Assembly (NCBI RefSeq): GCF_016801865.2
Contig: NC_068937.1
Coordinates: forward strand, 9,008,207-9,072,206
Direction of reading: 5' to 3'
Origin: Culex pipiens pallens
Taxonomy: Eukaryota; Arthropoda; Insecta; Diptera; Culicidae
Length of the DNA stretch: 64,000 bases
How positions within the stretch are numbered: the first letter of the stretch is position 1; each line of letters opens with the position of its first letter. The translations under genes were made by a program, and so were the position numbers. Shown in pieces: positions 12,615 to 24,440 of this stretch. Under the pieces are notes generated by a model that saw nothing but the letters and a program-made list of their open reading frames with translations, made no database searches and was not told the origin of the DNA.

Positions 12615-13469
12615 TGCGGTTAAATAACCGAAAACCGCAAAGTCTCCGCCTACACGGTCGGAAAATTCCACAATATTCCGCTTATCACCCGAGTGTGTGT
12701 GTGATTCGAAGCGAGCATGTGTGCGTGTGAAACCGCAAAATATCAAACCGCAAACGTAAGACGTCGCGCATCGATTTTTCCCTTTGTCTGCCCTTCGCAC
12801 CCACACATACAGTCATATTCCGAATGCATAATTTTCTCTCGGCCTGCTACGATTCGTCAAAACCGCAAACCGGCTGACCGATTGGAACGCGCGCGAGCTC
12901 AACCGAAGCAGGCTTCGGCGCGAAGAATACGAGGAGGAGGAGAAAGAAAACAAACAATAACTTTGTGTCCGGCTCTCTTTTGTTTGACTTTTCGGTGGCA
13001 GTGCGCTTCGTTCCCTTTCGCCTACTTCGACCCCTTCGTACGTGTGTGAAAAGAATTACAAATGGAAATATATATTTTTCTGCGGTTTTGGAACGAGGGT
13101 GAAAATTCTTCCATCCACTTTTTTTTTCGTTCGTGTTCGCAATTTGCTTGTGTTGGTTGCACACTTGTGTGAGTGTGTATTTTGTGAGGAAAAATCTGAC
13201 AAAACCGCAAATCAGACACTTGCGCCTCACCGCACCCGAGAACCTCACACCACCTCGGAAAATTTGGAAACAAAATGGACACCTGTTTAACAAGTGGAAC
13301 TTGTTCCGTGATAATGATTGCATGTGAGCGAGAGTGTGTGTGAGTGCAATTCTTGACCAATGAGAGCTTGAAGACGCCCGGACTGGCCTGCTGCGGTTTT
13401 TCGGCGCCGAAGAGTGGGAAATGATAATTTTGCGGTGAATAAATTAAAATATATTTCTGCGGCTGCGGT
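12615..13469. promoter_or_regulatory. Homotypic cluster of Runt-type binding sites (AACCGCA / TGCGGTT)
   Basis: Eleven TGCGGT/ACCGCA cores lie in 855 bp, starting at 12615, 12634, 12732, 12747, 12862, 13081, 13204, 13229, 13392, 13431 and 13464. Nine match the insect Runt/Lozenge consensus RACCRCA exactly, all as AACCGCA, often within AAACCGCAAA. The two others (13229, 13431) have C in place of the first R. A random 6-mer on both strands would be expected less than once here. By eye I found only about ten other cores in the remaining 63 kb. The block is more GC-rich than its surroundings, lacks a convincing gene and lies about 44 kb 3' of the Runt-family stop. An enhancer role is inference. 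Confidence 0.55.
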
Positions 13470-14829
13470 TTTCGGACAAGTATGTGCGCGTGTATTTGTT
13501 TCGAGGTTTTGGGAGTGGCTGGTTATGAGTGGTTACTTTTTACTTTTTATAAAGGATTAAAGAAAGTGTGCGTTTGAGTGTGAGTGATTACTGTTGGTGG
13601 GATTTTAGATCTATTTCCACAAACAGGAGGGGATAGGCAAACAAAATGACTGAGTCTCGAGGCATGTGCAATTCGATTCCTGAGCTTAGTTTTAAATAAT
13701 CTAATAAATTGTTGAAAGGATTCATGGAAAATATTCTTCAATTTTGTTTCTCATATATTGTCGTTTTTTTTTGCTTATGAATTTAACATTTTTAAATTTA
13801 CATATACTTGAAAGAAAATATTATTAATTCAATATTGAAACCAAGCTTTTTGTTTTTTTTATTCGGTATTAACTCTTGGAAATATGAGAAATTGCAGTCC
13901 ACATTTTTAGTCGGAATATATTCCTTATTCGGTTATCTGAAGAGCCAACTAAAACATCAAATTTGAAGATCGAATCTTCGGAATTTTAATTTTAATGGCA
14001 CTAACCTTAAACATGACTATGTCAATAAATTTGTGTTTTTTATGGGCCTTTCAAATGCAGAGATTGGAAATTTTTGAAAATATTTTCCTGATTGCTGATT
14101 TGATCTCAACAACCGTCGGTCTAATCTTCAATATCTTTGGAGCAAATTTAACGCAAATTTTTTTGAAATATTTTCTAAAAAAAAGCATGGTTATGACTTC
14201 TACAACTAGAAATAATCATACATTAAACGCAAAAGCTGTTTTTAGTGGCCATACAGTCCAGACTCGATTTCCCGAAGCCTCGATTATAAGTAGTTTCGAT
14301 TATCCGAAGGCTTGTGTGGGACTTCGGATAATCGAATCACGAACAAAAAAAAAAACGTTTTTTCTTTTTCTTGATTAAAACATTAAAATCGAGATCTGCG
14401 ACCCCATTTTAGTTAAATTTAAATAGTTGATTGCCTAGTAAATAATAAAATGCATTTTTATTATGCATTTTAGCTGCCATCTTGGAAAAATTGAATCACT
14501 TTTTGAAATTTTTATAAAGTACTTTTGCAAATTTGATTCAACATCTGAAAAAATCGAAAATTTTCACTGTTTTAAAAAAATCTGATGAATGAAATATTGC
14601 ATTTTTGTTGTGATCCAAAACCTATCCAAAAACGAGATATAAAAAATGGATACTTTTTTTATTGATTTGATTTCCAAATTGTATGAAATTGTGCTTCCTT
14701 GATAGAACATTCGAACGAAAAAAACACGGCTTTTATGACATTGAAAATCGGTCAGAAAACTCAGAAACCTAATTTTGCTATCCCTTTGAAAAAATATTTT
14801 CAGAGATGGTCAAAATGGGTCATTCTCAA
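13470..14829. other. Unique to AT-rich DNA, no gene seen
   Basis: Apart from the short repeat at 14253-14343 nothing is recognisable. AT content rises from 13700. Confidence 0.5.
14253..14343 (+). repeat. Short dispersed repeat (CAGTCCAGACT...CGGATAATCGAA)
   Basis: A related copy lies at 43875-43950. Both contain TAGTCCAGAC or CAGTCCAGAC, CCGAAGGCTT and CGGATAAT.GAA. Likely MITE fragments. Confidence 0.55.
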
Positions 14830-15758
14830 AAATTCTGTACGAAATCGGGCTTTTTCAGAATTTTATTTTTTGTATTTTTCAATCCAGCTGAAACTTTTGC
14901 GGTGCTTTTGGTATGCCCAAAGAAGCCATTTTACATCATTAGTTTGTCCATATAATTTTCCTTATAAATTTGGCAGCTGTCCATACAAAAATGATGTATG
15001 AAAATTAAAAAATCTGTTTCTTTTGAAGTAATTTTTTGAGCAATTTGGTGCCTTCGACAAAATTGTAGGTATGGATAAGGACTATACTGAAAAAAATGAT
15101 ACACAGTAAAAAAATGGTGATTTTTTATTTAACTTTTGTCACTAAAACTTGATTTGCAAAAAAACACTATTTTTTTTATTATTTAATATGTTTTAGGGGA
15201 CATCAGATGTCATCAATTTTTTTTTTAACCAAAATTAAACGGTTGTCAAAATAACGACATCAAATGCCAACTTTTCAGAAATTTCTAGATTATGCAAAAA
15301 ATCTTTGACCGAGTTATGAATTTTTGAATCAATACCTGTTTAAAAAAACGAAATATCAGTCGCAAACATTTTTAAACTTATTTTTTTGATGTAAAATCAA
15401 ATTGCCAATCAAAAAGTACTTTAGTGCAATTTTGATAAAGTGCACCGTTTGCAAGTTATAGTCATTTTTAGGTAACTAATAGTAATAGTCGCAGTTATTC
15501 ATTTTTTTAAATTAGTGCCCATGTTCGCCCACTTTTGAACAAAAAAATATTTTTGAAAAGCCGAGAAAATTCTCTGTATTTTGCTTTTCTGAACATTGTT
15601 GATACGAAAACAGGAAAATTGATGTCCGATTTTCAATGTTAAAATATGCATCATTTGTGAAGTTTTCCAATCGTTTCGAAAACAATATTTTAAATTTTCA
15701 AATCAAGACTAACATTTCAAAAGGGCCAAAAATTCAATATTACGCCTTTTTAAATGTA
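14830..15758. mobile_element. FB1 single-arm copy
   Basis: One arm from CTGTACGAAATCGGGC to ATTCAATATTACGCC, with TTTGGCAGCTGTCCATAC, TTGGTGCCTTCGACAAA and the GTGCACCGTTTGCAAG block. The mirror arm is missing. Confidence 0.75.
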
Positions 15759-18507
15759 GCCATACTCCAAACCAAGCAAAAAAAAACGGTTGTCAAAATA
15801 ACGATATTTAATTATTTATTTGGTATATTTACAGCTCAATGCTACATTCGATAGCAATGCTCAAAAGGGTCAAAGCCAGGAATTGCTGACATGTGAAAAA
15901 ACTTGAGAGTCAGCTATCACCATCAACCCGATCGTTGAATGTTCACTGACAGCGCCAGTCGTGATCGAATCGTTGGATCCGAATTTTGGTTGATACATAC
16001 GCAGTTGACGCGAGAGGGTGCTGAGCTCAACACTCAAACAGCCGGGTGACACGACGATAAATGCTCTTTCTCTTGCTCTCTTTTCCTATCTCTTTCTTGC
16101 TTGTGTGGGTAAGTGTGGTAACAGCAATCATTTGAATGCAGGTATGGCGATGGTGACCGGAATTTCTAGATTATTCAACCGAACGAGCTCTGCGTGAAAA
16201 AAAACGAGATAATGAATGTCAAATGACTGTGTGAGTGAGTCACACCATCAATTCACTTGTCTATTGAAACAATAAATCTTCAACAAGGTTCATGTTATCT
16301 AAGCACAGGTAGCCTAGAAATTGATAATTGGGAATAGAACTGAATCCTGAATCAGATTCTCGCCAACAGGAATATCCAAGGCGGGTATGGATACTGATGC
16401 TTCACTTTTTTAAGGGGACATGGGACATTCTCCACGATATTTCCAAGTAAGTTTCGCCTGGAGTTGGATGTTTTTTGGTTAGGTGAATGGTCGAAGGAGT
16501 CCTTAAACTTAGTCACTTCCAAGTATTCAACTTGCATTCAACTTGTTTACTTGACCGATCTTGAATTCTATATCAGTTTTTTAAAGCACTTTGGTCTTAT
16601 TAGTTAAAATATCAAAAAGTGCTGAATAACAATTTAATACCAACAAGGATTTATGTGAAAGTGTTGCAAAATTCATCAACCAATAAAAACAAAGAGAATT
16701 CAATCAACGCAAAACATACAAAAACAATAAACCGAAACCTTAACTAACGCGTTTAAAAATCCCAGTTCAAAAGCCCCGTGTGTCACCACCAGCGTCCACA
16801 AATTAATATTTGTTGGGCGGTTGACCACTCCTAAGCAAACCCCACAACCTGAACCATCATAAATTGATTCCTGCAAAGGGGCCGTACACACACACACCAC
16901 CACCAGGCAAATTTGAATTTGCGCCAACATTTTTTCCACCCCGTCAAACATCAATCAGAGTTGCATAAAATTAAAAACCATCCTCGCCCACTTCTAAACC
17001 AAATAATTTTGAATCACCATTTTTTTTTCTTTTTCGCTGACATCCAACAAATCAAAGTGTTTGATGGTTAGAGGTGGGCTTGTTTATGCGTGTGTGAGTT
17101 GTTGTTACCTGTTTCATTTACCAATTGTGGTTGACCAGCTTTTTCAATTGTATGTTTGATTTAATTTTGAAATGATTTCCGGTTCTAACGGGGTGGGGTT
17201 GGGGTTTGGAACTCATTTTCAGCTAGAAGCAATTTTTTTCTAGGTTATGTTGCCACTGACCACAGGTGAGTGGAATTTGCCTCTTTGAAATTTTAGTGCG
17301 AAATCAATCTAAACATGCACATTTTTTGCAGAACCAGCAGTTTTTCGCTGTCGATATTAGGCCACCATCAATTGGTTAGGAGTTTTCACATGGATTTCAG
17401 TGTAACTTTATGGTGAAGGCGATTTTTTTCACAAGTGCGCTGTGTCTGAACTAAAATATTTTTTTATATATTTAATATTATCACCTTTAAAAAAATATTA
17501 GCTTTTCAATGCAATGAAAAATCAATATTTTAAATTTTCTGAACAGTTTGAATTTTCAACTGTTTTGTTTGATACTATTTCAAATCCATTAAAAGATCCC
17601 AAAAAACAATCTTCACCTTCGGCGCTCCCGAGCTGGGAGTTCCTCTGCCTTGATTGAATGAAACTGTGGCTTGATTGAATCGATTCCTGGGCCACGTTGG
17701 CCACCGATCCCCCAAAACCACCACCACCACTTGGGTGTGGGTCCCTCTCCCCCTCCCCTACACTTTGTGGTGACCCAACGAGCGTGGCGCAACAGTGGAG
17801 GGGGGTAATTATTTATTTTCACATAAATATACATTTTAGCGATATTTTTTCCGGCCCGCTGCACTCATCAATTTAATTGAAAATAATGCACATATTTTCC
17901 GGCTGGAATGAACACGAACACACCCACACAACACATGATTATAATGTAAATGCCCCCCTTTTTCGAAACGGGGATTGATTCGTTCTTTGTTATTAATTAA
18001 GTATCGATTTTTTTATAATTTTAATTTTCCACGCAAACACTGCTCACTGAGCGGTGGTTTTTTTGAAAGTTGACGAATGGAAAAAAAGTATAATAAAATA
18101 AAACGAGGATGTGTAAAAATAATACAACATATCGCGTTTGCTCGCGCAAAAACAAATAGTAAATATTTATCATAAAATATTCATTATGTTTGGCGACCTC
18201 AACCCGTGCATTAATTATAATTGATGTTGATTGATTCTGCTTGCATGGAAAGTGAGGAATTTCCACCGGTGAGAATGAAAAAAAAAGAAATAAATTTCGC
18301 ACTGTAATGAGATATTTACAACGAGAGTTGTACGTGGTTCACTTACTTGGCAATCGGTAAATCGACTGGTTGGATTAATCGTCAATATCGACGAGGAACC
18401 AGCGAGGGATGATGAACTCAGGGAAAATTATGAAACGTGTCAGTTTGCTGAATGAAGTGCCATTTATTTTAACATTGAGTGAATTTTGCATTTGGGTAAT
18501 TATCCGC
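15759..18507. other. Unique DNA, no gene recognised
   Basis: Contains moderately GC-rich patches (15890-16140, 16740-17120, 17620-17860) with CACACA and CCACC tracts and short unsupported frames. Confidence 0.45.
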
Positions 18508-18715
18508 CAACTCACACAGCAGATGCCCCGACACCTCTTCGATTTGCGTGAAACTTTGTCCTGTTTTTTGATATCTCGTGACGGAGGGGCGGTAAGACCT
18601 CTTCCATTTTTGAACATGCGAAAAAAGAGGTGTTTTTCAACAATTTGCAGCCTGAAACGGTGATGAGAGAGAAATTTGGTGTCAAAGGGACTACTATGTA
18701 AAATAAGACGCCCAA
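18508..18715 (-). repeat. Dispersed repeat (family with CGCATGTTCAAA), second copy
   Basis: Inverted counterpart of 1378-1530, with extra sequence (ATATCTCGTGACGGAGG) between the blocks. It abuts the GTCTCATTG element at 18726. Confidence 0.7.
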
Positions 18716-18725
18716 TTTAATGGTG

Positions 18726-19655
18726 TAGGGCAGAGTAGTCATCAATGAGACACGGGGAACAATGATAAAATGGCTCTCACAAGTCGTAGTTTCAACCAAT
18801 CAGGCTCATATTTGGGGGAAAGGTTTGTCTACTGGATACACGTCGGCCATTATAGTGGCTTTGGTTATGGACGCTTCCTTGAAAAGTTATTCATAAATGT
18901 TTGATTCTGGGATGTAAAAGTAAATTATGGACCAAAATTACTTTTTCGCTCGTAGGCTGCCATTAACACCAAAACTAATATTTCTTCAAATTTCTTTCGA
19001 CGTTCCATAGGGATTGAGTTGGGCTACAATGTCCTTTCATTAGGTTTGGCCAAAATTTAGAATATACCTAGTATCCAGGACTGTCTCATTGTTCAACACT
19101 CATTTCAGCTCATGGGTAACAATGAGACACTTTGATTTTTCTTCATTAAACTTTTCAAAATCTATGGAAATCTTTCAAAACATGAATTAAAAGTGATTTT
19201 TGGCATATTTATTGAGTTTTAACTTCATTTAACCAAAAATACAAAGTTATTTGGTATAAATATACGGATTTTACAAAATTTAAATACTTTTTAGTATAAC
19301 TTTTGTTAATTAAAGTTTCATGTTGGCAAAATTGCTCTAAAATGTTCAAGGCAAGTTACCTGCAATGAAACAATACAAAAACATGATGTTTTACTAGAAA
19401 AATCTTGATTTTCGTAGTGTGTCTCATTGTTCCCCAGCTGTCTCATTGTTCCTGCCAAGTGCGTCTACAATGAGACAGTTGAATAACTCTGGCTGTAGAT
19501 GTCGTATCGATCTCATATTTTGGTCAATGTTAGAACACATTAAAAGAAAGAAAATGCAACAAAAAGCTCATTAAAACATGCTGATGAAAAAATGAGAAAA
19601 ATCTTTGAAAGTTGAAAACCAAAAGTGTCTCATTGATGACTACCCTACCCTACTC
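18726..19655. mobile_element. MITE-like element with inverted GTAGTCATCAATGAGACAC ends
   Basis: The left end GAGTAGTCATCAATGAGACA and right end TGTCTCATTGATGACTAC are inverses, outside which lie TAGGGCA and CCCTACCC. GTCTCATTGTTC or its complement recurs internally (about 19084, 19124, 19420, 19439, 19470). There is no coding potential. Confidence 0.7.
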
Positions 19656-20709
19656 AGAATTACGAAAAAAAAGCATTTTTCATCGAAAAAAAAACACTAA
19701 AAAAGATTAAAAAACTCTCCCATTTTTCGTTACTCGACTGTAAACATTTTTGAAACATGTCATTTTATGGGACATTTTAACTTTTTTTTGAAGGGTGATT
19801 TTTTCATTTGAACAAAATTTTTCATTTTAAAATTTCGTGTTTTTTTCTAACTTAGCTGGGTTAATTTCTAGAGTGTAACAATGGTCTTTAAAGTTGTAGA
19901 GCAGACAATTACAAAAATATTGATATATAAACATAAGGGATTTGCTTATAAAGATCACGAGTTATCGCGATTGAATTTTGCCCTCTTGTTCAGGAGGTCA
20001 TTTTGTGCTTTTCGATTCTAAAACAGATGAAATAATGAATCTTCCGAAATCCAAAAAATGTGAGAGTTTTCCTTTCCCTATTATTTTTGAACATTGAAAA
20101 CTGGTTTGAAAATTGTAAGTTATTGGGACTGATAACAAATTTTTCCAAAAAAAATGGCAGTTAGTTATAATTATTCTCTGATTTGAAAATTGATTTTTTA
20201 TAGATTGAAGACCCTCTAAAAGCAGAGTTGGGTTAAGAATGTGGAGAACTTTCTTATGACCGAAGTAGCCTGTTTGCATAGTTGGTTCGTCCATATAAAT
20301 TTCCCTAATAATATTGGCGGCTATTCAGTCCGAACAAAAATTGTGTGTAAATATTCGAAAAACTAAGGAAAAAAATTTCTAGTTAATTTAGCTGTCTAGA
20401 CAAAATTTTAGAAATTGTTTTTTGCTTAAATTGGAAGTTTAGAAAAAAAAACTCAGGAAAAAATATTTTTTTAAATTTCTTTCTCTAAATAAGCCATACG
20501 AAATCGGCCGATTTCGTGCATTCATATATTTTTTTTGTATTTTTTCTTTGAGCTCAAACTTTTAATGAGCCTTCCCAATGACCAAAAAAGCCATTCTATG
20601 TCATTGCAATGATATTGAAAATAGGACTACTAGTTTCTACGATATTGCTAAAAGAAATTAAAAGACGTTTAGATGAGACTTAAAAAACTTAAATTTTCTT
20701 TTCTCATTT
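19656..20709. other. AT-rich DNA, no gene recognised
   Basis: Poly(A/T)-rich sequence with possible diverged repeat pieces (about 20280-20340 resembles FB1 'AATTTCCCTAATAATATTGGC'). No coding frame. Confidence 0.4.
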
Positions 20710-20813
20710 TCTTCAAAAAGTTGTGAAAATTTCCCATTAATTTGAATAACAGGCATTGCAAATTTGCAATGCCTCTTATTCAAATTTATTGGAAATTTTC
20801 ACAACTTTACAAA
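20710..20813. repeat. Short palindrome centred on GCATTGCAAATTTGCAATGC
   Basis: The arms AAAGTTGTGAAAATTTCC and GGAAATTTTCACAACTTT pair, continuing through a nearly perfect centre at about 20753-20772. Confidence 0.8.
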
Positions 20814-21119
20814 AAAAAAATCATCGACACTATTTAAAAAAACGTTACTAAATCCACCTTTAGGTGGTTGGTGCCTTCCTTGCATTTATAAAGTGATTAC
20901 ACTCCACAGCCTCAAACAAGTGTATAAATAACACTTATATTTATCAAAATATCTGAGACCCGGCCTCAAAAAAGTTTATTAAAAACACTAAAGTACTTAT
21001 AACTTTCAATAGGTTTGTCGGATCTTCAATCTGTTGGGCTCGTTGGATAGGTCTTTTGATTACCTAACTAACGATGGGTCGCATAAAAGATCCGGACAAC
21101 TTTTTCAACAAGATATTTG

Positions 21120-21293
21120 GGGACCATCCATAAACCACGTGGACACTTTAGGGGGGGGGGGCTATGACGATTGTCCACGATCCATACAAAAAAGTTTTTT
21201 TGTATGGACAATTGTCCACGAAGGGGGAGGGGAGGGGTACGAGATTCCCAAAAAAAGTGTCCACGTGGTTTATGGATAGTCCCTTGAGATCCG
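21120..21293. mobile_element. Inverted-repeat MITE (CCATAAACCACGTGGACAC ends)
   Basis: The ends GGGACCATCCATAAACCACG and CGTGGTTTATGGATAGTCCC are inverted. The interior has poly(G), ATTGTCCACGA and TCCATACAAAAAAG inverse pairs. A second copy lies at 24694-24858. Confidence 0.85.
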
Positions 21294-21392
21294 GCCTCCA
21301 AAAGTGTATAAATAACACTTGAGTGCTCATAACTTTTTATGGGGTTGTCAGATTTTCAATCTTTTGAAAGCGTTGGAAAGGTCTTTAAAATA

Positions 21393-22327
21393 CCGTAAAC
21401 CGGGGTGACTTTGATAGGATTTCAATTTGTTTTTAGCATATTTTCCAACAGGTGAGGTTTTTCTCAAGATTGTTATTTTTAAAACATGTACTGGGGTAGA
21501 CTACACAAAGTCCATGCACTATTTCGGAATAAAAGTTTTTTCAATAATGTTTAAAAAAATAGTTACGTTAAAGATTCTAAGTTTTAATTCCGGGGTGACT
21601 TTGATAGTCATAGTTTTTCTTGTAAAAATCATATTTAAGATGTTCAAACTTTATTTGTACCCTAAATGTACCATCACTAAAGTAGCTGATATAGTTTTTA
21701 AGAAAAAAAAAAAACAATGTTTATATTTAGTTAACTAAGTGTATAAGCTTTTAAGCAAAATACATATAAATTTAAGGTATAATTGTTAAAAAGTCGAAAT
21801 TTTGCCTAAAATTTGTTAAAACTGGTTTTGTTTATAAAATTATCGATTTATTTTGCATTTTTTAACAGAATTTGAAGCACGAATCACAAGTTTTCACATT
21901 TTAGATGAAATTTATTTTACTGAAAATGCTTATAAATTTGGAGATTTTTTTAAATGGTGTTTCAAAAACACATGTTATTTATTATTTACAAATTTATTTA
22001 ACCTTCTCCTAGTGGAAAATTGTCCAAAGAATCCGAAAATGTATTCTGTTTTCCGATTAAAAATTATGTTCATTGAGAAAATCATGACACTTTGAGAAGT
22101 TTAAAATAATGACTTTCATCAACATTTTCTTAACTATATTTAACTAACTATTTAAACTTGTTAAAATTTTATGAAAAGTTCTTCTTGAGATACTTTGAAC
22201 ACTTCTCTACCACGGTCAGTATGTTTCTAAACCATTCCATACGTATTTTAATTGTACTCTTCATTTTGCGGAAAAATCGCAAACCTATCAAAGTCACCCC
22301 GGCTATCAAAGTCACCCCGTTTTACGG
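21393..22327. mobile_element. TA-flanked MITE with CCGTAAACCGGGGTGACTTT ends
   Basis: The left end CCGTAAACCGGGGTGACTTT and right end CAAAGTCACCCCGTTTTACG are inverted and flanked by TA on both sides, as in Tc1/mariner-type insertions. GGGGTGACTTTGATAG-type motifs recur internally (about 21591 and 22284-22300). No transposase was seen. Confidence 0.75.
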
Positions 22328-22712
22328 TACCTTTCTAACAATATATAGCATGACGGGTTTTCTTATAAAAACCACCCTTTTTACAATCTTCCGATGTTTA
22401 GCTAAAATCATTTTTTTAGTATAACTTTTGAAGTACTTTTCTAAACTTAACAATATTAACTAGGGTCTTGTGGGACCCCAAGACACATCGAATGAGACCA
22501 AAACGGTCCAAATCGGTTCAGCCAGTCCGGAGATAATCGTGTGCATATTTTTCGGTGCACGGACTCACATCCAGACACACGCACAGACATTTGTTCAGAA
22601 TTTGATTCTGAGTCGATAGATATACGTGAAGGTGGGTCTACGAGGTCGAATAAAGAAGTTCATTTTTCGAGTGATTTTATAGCCTTTCCTCATTAAGGTG
22701 AGGAAGGCAAAA

Positions 22713-23007
22713 TCAGAAAATTTGAAATTTTTCAGCTAAAATTAAATTTTAAGTAGCTGTCTTGAAGACGTACTGAAAACTTAGACAAAAACGTATTGTT
22801 CATCGAAAAAAAAATATTTTTTGTTGCTCAACTGTAATCAATTTTAGATCATGTCATTTTAAGGAAAATTAAATGTACTTTTCGAACCGACGTTACCACA
22901 GAAGGGTCATTTTTCATTTAGAACAAAACTTTTCATTTGAAAATTTAAATTAAATTTAAATTCGCCATCAAATCGAGCGCTGGTCAAAAAATAAAAAAAA
23001 ACTAACT
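22713..23007. other. AT-rich spacer between two FB2-type elements
   Basis: No gene. Contains CATCGAAAAAAAAAT and CATGTCATTTTA phrases also seen near 19680-19770, so it is probably part of another dispersed repeat. Confidence 0.4.
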
Positions 23008-23993
23008 TAATCCACCTATGTGGTTGGCGCCTTCCTCACTTTATCTCGAGACAGGGACAATGTTTTAGACTCATTGGAATGGTCTTTTGATTACCTAACC
23101 AACGATGAGTCGGATGATGGATCCGGACATAGTTTACATACATTTAAGTGAGATCCGGCTTTAAAAAAGTACATCAATATCACTTAAGTGGTCTTATCTC
23201 GAGACAGGGTTGCCAGATCTTCAATGTTTTGGACTCATTAGAAAGGTTTTTTGATTACCTAACCAACGATGAGTTGGATGATGGATCCGGACACAGTTTA
23301 CATGCATTTATGTGAGATCCGGCTTCAAAAAACTACATAAATATCACATAAGTGGTCATAACTTGAGACAGGGTTGCCAGATCTTCTATGTTTTGGACTC
23401 ATTGGAAAGGTCTTTTAATAACCTAACTAACGATGGGTCGGATGATGGATCCGGACATAGTTTACATACATTTATGTGAGATCCGGCTTCAAAAAAGTAC
23501 ATAAATATCACTTAAGTGGTCATATCTCGAGACAGGGTTGCCAGATCTTCAATGTTTTGGACTCATTGGAAAGGTCTTTTGATTACCTAACCAACGATGG
23601 GTCGGATGATGGATCTGGACATAGTTTTCATATAGATAAGTGAGATCCGGCATCAAAATTCCAGCACCTGATTCGCAACACTGACACTTTTTTATACGTA
23701 ACTTTTGAACTACTTATCGGATCTTCAAACAATTCAATAGTGCAGTATGGGGCACCAAAACAAATCGAATGCAACTTGTTTGACTCAAATCGGATCAGCC
23801 AGTGCCGAGAAAACTTGGCAAGAATTTTGAGCACTAAGGGAAATACGCACACACACACACACACACACACAGACATTTGTTCAGTTTTCGATTCTGAGTC
23901 GATAGGTATACATGAATATAGGTCTACGAGCTGTTTTTCAAAAGTTCATTTTTCGAGCAGGATTATAGCCTTACCTCAGTGAGGAAGGCAAAA
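23008..23993 (+). mobile_element. FB2-type element with 164-bp tandem units
   Basis: Starts TAATCCACCTATGTGGTTGG and ends CCTCAGTGAGGAAGGCAAAA. GAGACAGGGTTGCCAGATCT recurs at 23201, 23365 and 23529 (164-bp period), with a truncated unit at 23048. Each unit contains CTAACCAACGATG, GGATGATGGATC and GATCCGGCTTCAAAAAA. A (CA)n microsatellite lies at about 23849-23870. Confidence 0.8.
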
Positions 23994-24440
23994 GTATAAA
24001 AATTTAAATTACGAGCCGTGGTTCCAACATTTGAATGAAAAAATTGTAAAAAAATGCTTGACTCACCTGTTTTGTGATTTTTCCATCATTAGTTTCGAAA
24101 ATATCTAAATATTGACGAAACATGTTTTTTTGTGTTTTTTTGTCTTACGGTTTACAGAAAAAAATGATGGTAATTTGTAATATTCATCAGGAAATGGTGA
24201 CAGAATTGGGGTCAAAGAAATGTGTAATATTACATCTTAAACTGATTAAGTTTCACCGGTTTCTGGTGAATATTCTTCAGGTTCTCATTTTTACACATTT
24301 TTTAAGTAATATTACTCAAAAAAAGAGGTAATATTCAACCTACCAAATTTTCAACATTCCTAAATTCATTTTTTTTTTTTTTTTGCTGCGTGCTGTACAT
24401 TGGTATTTCATTAAAGCTTAGAAATTGTTTAAATATACAT
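23994..24440. other. AT-rich DNA, no gene seen
   Basis: Poly(T) near 24369-24384. No supported frame. Confidence 0.5.

Larger units (their letters stand above)
20850..22712 (+). mobile_element. FB2-type element with nested insertions
   Basis: Starts AATCCACCTTTAGGTGGTTGG and ends with the hairpin CCTCATTAAGGTGAGG followed by AAGGCAAAA. Near the 3' end are ATTCTGAGTCGATAG and TTCATTTTTCGAG. It contains diverged GATCCGGCxTC tandem units and is interrupted by an inverted-repeat MITE (21120-21293) and a larger TA-flanked element (21393-22327). Confidence 0.75.

Noticed and set aside
12717..13323. Overlapping 110- and 158-codon frames across the Runt-site cluster
   Set aside because: They run on opposite strands over the same bases, are low in hydrophobic order and match no family. 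The regular feature here is the AACCGCA motif.
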